DNA from: Piper betle
Lineage: Eukaryota; Streptophyta; Magnoliopsida; Piperales; Piperaceae
NCBI GenBank assembly: GCA_033002965.1
Contig: JAURVB010014145.1
Location: forward strand, 124,001-188,000
Direction: 5' to 3'
DNA length: 64,000 bases
Under the pieces are notes generated by a model, which worked only from the letters and a program-made list of their open reading frames with translations, was not told the DNA's origin and did no database searches. The position numbers were made by a program, and so were the translations under genes. Below, piece after piece: positions 59,528 to 64,000 of this stretch; the stretch's first letter is position 1; each line of letters starts with the position of its first letter.

Positions 59528-60241
59528 TAGTTGCATAAATCGAAATCGGTTTTTAAGGGAGTTAGATTCAGAATCAGAATCGTTATAAATTAAACAAGAA
59601 TCGGTTCGGTTAAATCAGTCTGAATATGTCCAAATCGGTCATATATAATAATGTAACAACTCATAACATAAATATATAAAAATTAGATATTTGTGTTATT
59701 TTAATATTATTGTATATATTATATTTTATGATATTTTTTAATATTTTTTAGATTTTTTAAAATTATTTAGAGTTAGTTATTATTTTTGACTCGTATCGAA
59801 CACGAGTCAAGTTTTAATTACGAGAATGTCACTTAGTATTATTTCATTCCTTCGCCCTTTTTCTCCCGCATCCGCCCTCCTTCCCGTCACCGCCGCTGTC
59901 AACCCGCCCCGCCTTGAGCCCACTGCACCCTGCCCCCCTCCCCGCCCTTGCCCAACCGCCCTCACCCGCCACGCCTCGCATTGTGCCCGCCGCGCCCCGC
60001 CTCCCCCTTCAGCCCCGCCCTATCCCTCCCCGTTGCCGCCGTCCCACCCTACCACACCCTGCCCCCTGCGCTTGGAATCAGCTGATTTGAGCCAATTTTG
60101 AATCAACTCGAATCAGTCAAAATCGGCTCAAATCAGCAATTCACGGACCGATTAGGATAAAAACCAATTCAATAGATTTTTTGAATCGATTTTCCTCCGA
60201 TCCGAGTAGAATCAATCAGAATCAGCGATTTATACAACCTA
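59528..60241. mobile_element. TIR-like non-autonomous element with GC-rich core
   Basis: The left end TAGTTGCATAAATCG (59528-59542) is mirrored by the right end CGATTTATACAACCTA (60226-60241), an imperfect terminal inverted repeat of about 15 bases. Subterminal regions carry many AATCGG/AATCAG words in both orientations. The core (59850-60070) is strikingly C-rich and open on the plus strand as a Pro-rich frame, which I consider compositional. No transposase. A possible ATCACA duplication flanks it (about 59517 and 60243). Confidence 0.5.
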
Positions 60242-60718
60242 GATCACAGAACGTAACATTAAACGTAGGTTTTTACAAAATTTATATATATAAAAAAAAA
60301 TCAACGTTCAACTACATGCACGAAATGCTAAACCCAAGTGCTAATTCAAACATACGTATATAGTAGTAGTCTGAAAATCGAAATAAATTTGACCCAAATC
60401 CAACGGTGATAGAATAGCAATAAATGAAAATGAGTCGAGTGTATTTCTTTTATATACAAGTAAATATAATATCCAAGAGGCAAACACCCAAAAAAAATAT
60501 ACAAACGGACAAGACTCTGCCTTCTTCCTAGAAGTTAACTAAAATAAACACTTGTCCGATCAACCCCATATTCTCCATGCCACGGAATCGTTAACGACCA
60601 TATTAACAGAGCTTAAAATCTAGTTTACATATAATGAGTCTATACGCGACATCACACAACAAACTACCAAGAAGGCGAACATATCAGAGATAGCTCATAA
60701 TTCAGGGAAGCATAAAGC
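60242..60718. other. Intergenic DNA and ATG101 3' UTR
   Basis: AT-rich spacer; the right part is expected to be the 3' UTR of the minus-strand ATG101 gene. No other feature. Confidence 0.5.
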
Positions 60719-63561
60719 TTAGCTAAGCATGCCAGGATGCCCAGTTTGAAGCATCCTCTTGAACATATCACCCATGCCAAAAGAAGAATCCGATGAACTG
60801 TCACAAACAAAAACAGGAGTTAGCTCGGATGACACTAATACAATCAAATTTTTACATAAATCACAATTAACTAGTCGTGAACTGGAATGATATTCTCAAA
60901 AGAACAAGAAAACTAAAGGACATTTGTTGCCTCTAAAAATGATGATCACGTATGAACGTAAGAGCAATGTATCTTTATTTTCAGCACCATAAACCCCAGA
61001 ATGCACTCCTCACCAAAAAAAAGTACCTTGGGATTGTCAATTCGTAAGGAAAAACTACATCATGATTAGGAACAGGAGGGATATGATCTTTCTTTTCATT
61101 AACAAAGCTGATTATATCAAATAACACTTCACGCAGTGACGACTCCAAAGCAGCACGGCGTGCACAACTTTCCTCTGTTGCAATGTCTGCAAACATACAT
61201 ATAATTATATTGATATCCACCATTTAAAAATGGTCAATTATAACTGAATTGTTGGTGAGGTACAAGGGTACACATTCCAGTAAGTTACACCTCAAATTAA
61301 ATTTGAACACAACATGCACCCAACAGCTCGAGTACCACATAAACTTTAGTGACCAAGATCAAAGGGGAGGCATATTTAGACATGGTTCTTAAAATAAAAG
61401 CCTTCCCTGATTTAGTAGCAGTTGACAATTCAAGCCAAAAGCATAGAATCGTGACCATAAATAATTGCAGAAGAGAGAGATCTATAATCACGAATCGCAA
61501 AATATGTGCAATCAATGATTGATGATTAAATTTAGTGAAAGCATAAAGCTACGTGATATGCCTTTTTAAAAATTAAAAGTTGCGTCGGAAAAGATCAAAG
61601 GGCCCTCCATTCTACTCAGCCTAAATTTGTTACGTAACTGTTATGTCCATTTTTAGTCCCCATCTGTAAGTATTCCTGATGCCACCTGACATGGATTTGT
61701 AATTGCAAAATAAATGATGCCCATTTGCATTAATTCACAAAGAACAGATACACACATTCCAGGTAGCGTTAAACCTTCCCATCAAAGGCCCATCTGATGC
61801 ATGTGCAGCCAAATTAGGTGACCTATATGACAATAACTTGAACTAAAAAAATGGTAATAGCAAATATTAGTCGTCCAGACATGTTAAACAGCATGATCCA
61901 CATTCCATTAGTTTAAATTAATATTTTGGTCAAGTTTAACTCATACTCAAACTTATACTTAGAGACGTAATAAACCAAATATAACAAGAAATCTAGAATA
62001 AAGAACAATTAACTGGATTAATTGAAAGCAGCCAACATACCTCCAGGGTCTAGAACCACCTTCGCATGGTGACCTTTCCCTGAATGAGGCTTCTGGTGTG
62101 TAACATTTAGATTCATATACCATTGTTCCCAAACTAAACGCTCAGTCTTATTAGTGAACCATGATGCCTGCTTATTTTTAACTTCAAAAAATGATAAGCA
62201 TATCTGCACCATAAAACAATCATAAATCAATAAAAGAGAAGCATTTTGTTTTTTTAAAAAAAGCATATTTATAAACATGGATATATAATTTAAACCCAGT
62301 TAAAATTAATCAAAAACCTTGTCAAGGTATAAAAATTAAAACTCCAAACGTTTAATTAATAGAAGAGAATAGAAAATGTCAACACTGTACAAAGATGAAA
62401 TTCCCTACCCATATGAATATACCAATTTATTCACCCACAAGAACGAAAGACTGCTAGAATTACTCTTAAATCATTTTATAGTGAATAATATGCTTTTCTT
62501 TGTATAAAAGAACGAATTTCAAAGTGACATAACACTCAAAAATACAAATTAATATCCTGCATTAGACTGTACATGACGATTTAAATAAGAACCTGGCTTT
62601 TCTTATTGGGATGCTTTTCCACCCAACCAATAAATTGGTCAATCTTTTCCTCAACTTTCCTTTCCACATCAGAGTCTCCACATTGCACCTATTCAAGAGC
62701 GGATTCTGTTGAGTCACAATTGATCACAAGGGTGTGTACAAATTTTTTTAACAAAGAACACAAATTCAAATAAAATTAATACAACCTCAATGTGTTGCAG
62801 TGTTCAAAACTTACATAAGTAATCTGAAAAAGCTCTGAATCTATGTCCTTTGGGCGAATGAGAGCAAGAGCTCTATGAAATATAATTGTGTGTAAAATGC
62901 CTGCCCCACAAGAATTACAAAAAGCATGTCAAATAAGCTCTTAAGAAAAGAAAAATCGAGACATAAAACATCATCGTATCTATGCTGCACATCAGATAGC
63001 CTAATGCTTATCATACTGTAGTTAAAAGTTTCAGGTAAGCATCATGCTACTATATGCGTATGATCAACATTACCTTCTACAGCATCAAGATTTATTTCCA
63101 GTCAAAAGTTGTTGATCTTAAACATTTTCTAGCTAATTCCTCAGCTCCACATTATATGAAACATCGTGTAGAACTTCGACTGTTTTGATGTTTTCACAAG
63201 TGCGTGCTACTTTCTTAAAGTGGTAACCTTAGGACTTCTCAAGCAATTACTCATTATTTAAATAGGTATGGTTGTCAGCCATTTGTGTAGAAGAAAAATC
63301 AGATCCAGTCCCTACTGATTACTGCAGTAAATCCAAAAAGAACGTAAAGAAATATTTCTTCGAGCAAATCCAAATAGAAGCAAGCTTCTATTGAAGAAAT
63401 TTTGCCACACTAATAATAAAAACCATAACACCAAAAGCACAGAACTGTCTATGGAAAATAGAAAAATCTAAATTGCATTCCACGTTACTTTAACATCCAT
63501 TAAGGATAAGTAAAGAAAGCTCACATCGCAGAACTTCTCGAATCTCATAGAGCTCCACATC
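60719..63561 (-). CDS. ATG101: ATG101, autophagy-related HORMA protein (5' exon beyond window)
   Basis: ATG101 pairs with ATG13 in the ATG1 kinase complex that starts autophagosome formation. Six exons are visible on the minus strand: 63535-63561 (DVELYEIREVLR), 62815-62900 (ILHTIIFHRALALIRPKD), 62593-62688 (VQCGDSDVERKVEEKID, GWVEKHPNKK), 62041-62203 (ICLSFFEVKNKQASWFTNK, WEQWYMNLNV), 61027-61186 (ESCARRAALESSLREVLFD, VNEKKDHIPPVPN, FPYELTIP) and 60719-60797 (FKRMLQTGHPGMLS then TAA). All junctions are in phase and undamaged. The short N-terminal exon with the family start (MNC...) is not between 63562 and 64000, so it lies past the right edge. The closing RMLQTGHP block is diagnostic of the plant protein. 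Confidence 0.94.
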
Positions 63562-64000
63562 CTATTATAATCACAAACACAGGTCATTAGTACGTGCAGC
63601 TCAGCAAGAAAGTTAAAGTATGACTCCATTTAAGTATAAATATCCAGCATACATCTGCTACTAACAGGAACAGACACATTCTTTTATCTCGAAACTTATC
63701 TATTCCATATTCCATTAAAGTAAAACAGTAGTGAAAGTTGTCCCAAAAAAAAGGAACCTCAACAAGAAAAAGAAAAACTGCAATGCAATAGCTAAAACTA
63801 CAACCATGACAGGTCGAAATTGCAAGCTGCGTTATAGAAGTCATTTACTAATTCCAAAATACTTCAACTGAAAATAATCCAGGTTTAACCTATAAAATAA
63901 CCAAAAAAACAAAAAAACTTTTTCTACCAAAAAGAACCATGAAAGACTTATTCAACATATTCTTACCAACAAAAGTACATTCAATTTTTAAAAAATAAAA
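63562..64000. other. ATG101 intron 1 (partial)
   Basis: AT-rich DNA upstream of the first visible ATG101 exon. No coding block for the missing N-terminus is seen, so this is most likely intron continuing beyond the window. Confidence 0.6.

Noticed and set aside
59826..60101. Proline-rich 91-codon open frame
   Set aside because: Compositional by-product of the C-rich core of a TIR-like element.
1..64000. CRISPR arrays, operons, tRNA or rRNA genes
   Set aside because: No regularly spaced repeats with unique spacers; the window is plant nuclear DNA; no tRNA-like A and B boxes with a matching cloverleaf were noticed.

Overview
This window is nuclear DNA of a flowering plant, most likely a monocot outside the grasses (species not determinable from sequence alone). 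Evidence: GT-AG introns, plant-only families (ALOG, Dof, plant-type PEPC, HIPP, CGL160, bulb-lectin EP1-like glycoproteins), GC-rich 5' coding ends in an AT-rich background, long AT-rich intergenic DNA with microsatellites and decayed transposon DNA. No tRNA, rRNA, CRISPR or organellar insert was seen.

Layout. 1-10 kb: a single-exon ALOG/LSH gene (minus) broken by one frameshift, then a decayed DUF3531-type gene (minus, six exon remnants). 10.8-16.8 kb: two intact EP1-like lectin/PAN glycoprotein genes in tandem (minus) with a decayed WRN-exonuclease-like gene between them. 17.6-24.4 kb: a SCAR/WAVE gene (plus) whose large exon carries about eleven ~90-residue tandem repeats, three frameshifts and no WH2/acidic C-terminus. 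24.4-32.5 kb: gene-poor DNA with a G-rich cassette bracketed by hairpins and direct repeats, and retroelement-like debris. 32.5-37.4 kb: a plant-type PEP carboxylase with all ten exons but one nonsense codon and six deletions. 37.4-41.5 kb: intergenic. 41.5 kb: short Dof factor. 42.8-46.0 kb: intact nine-exon CGL160 (minus), divergent from intact ten-exon ALG9 (plus, 47.1-51.7 kb). 52.8-53.4 kb: HIPP metal-binding protein. 54.4-55.6 kb: gag-only, zinc-knuckle gene with one frameshift. 56.3-58.3 kb: intact seven-exon 14-3-3. 59.5-60.2 kb: TIR-like element with a GC-rich core. 60.7-63.6 kb onward: ATG101 (minus), first exon beyond the right edge.

The genes are independent housekeeping or developmental loci, not a pathway cluster. 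The main pattern is the split between flawless genes (ALG9, CGL160, 14-3-3, HIPP, EP1-like, the visible ATG101 exons) and broken ones (ALOG, DUF3531, WRN-exo-like, SCAR, PEPC, gag-like). PEPC carries seven lesions in 2.9 kb of coding sequence while ALG9 has none in 1.75 kb, so a uniform base-calling error rate does not explain the pattern well; local pseudogenization of duplicate copies is my preferred reading. Single homopolymer indels (SCAR T-run, gag-like G-run) could still be assembly errors.
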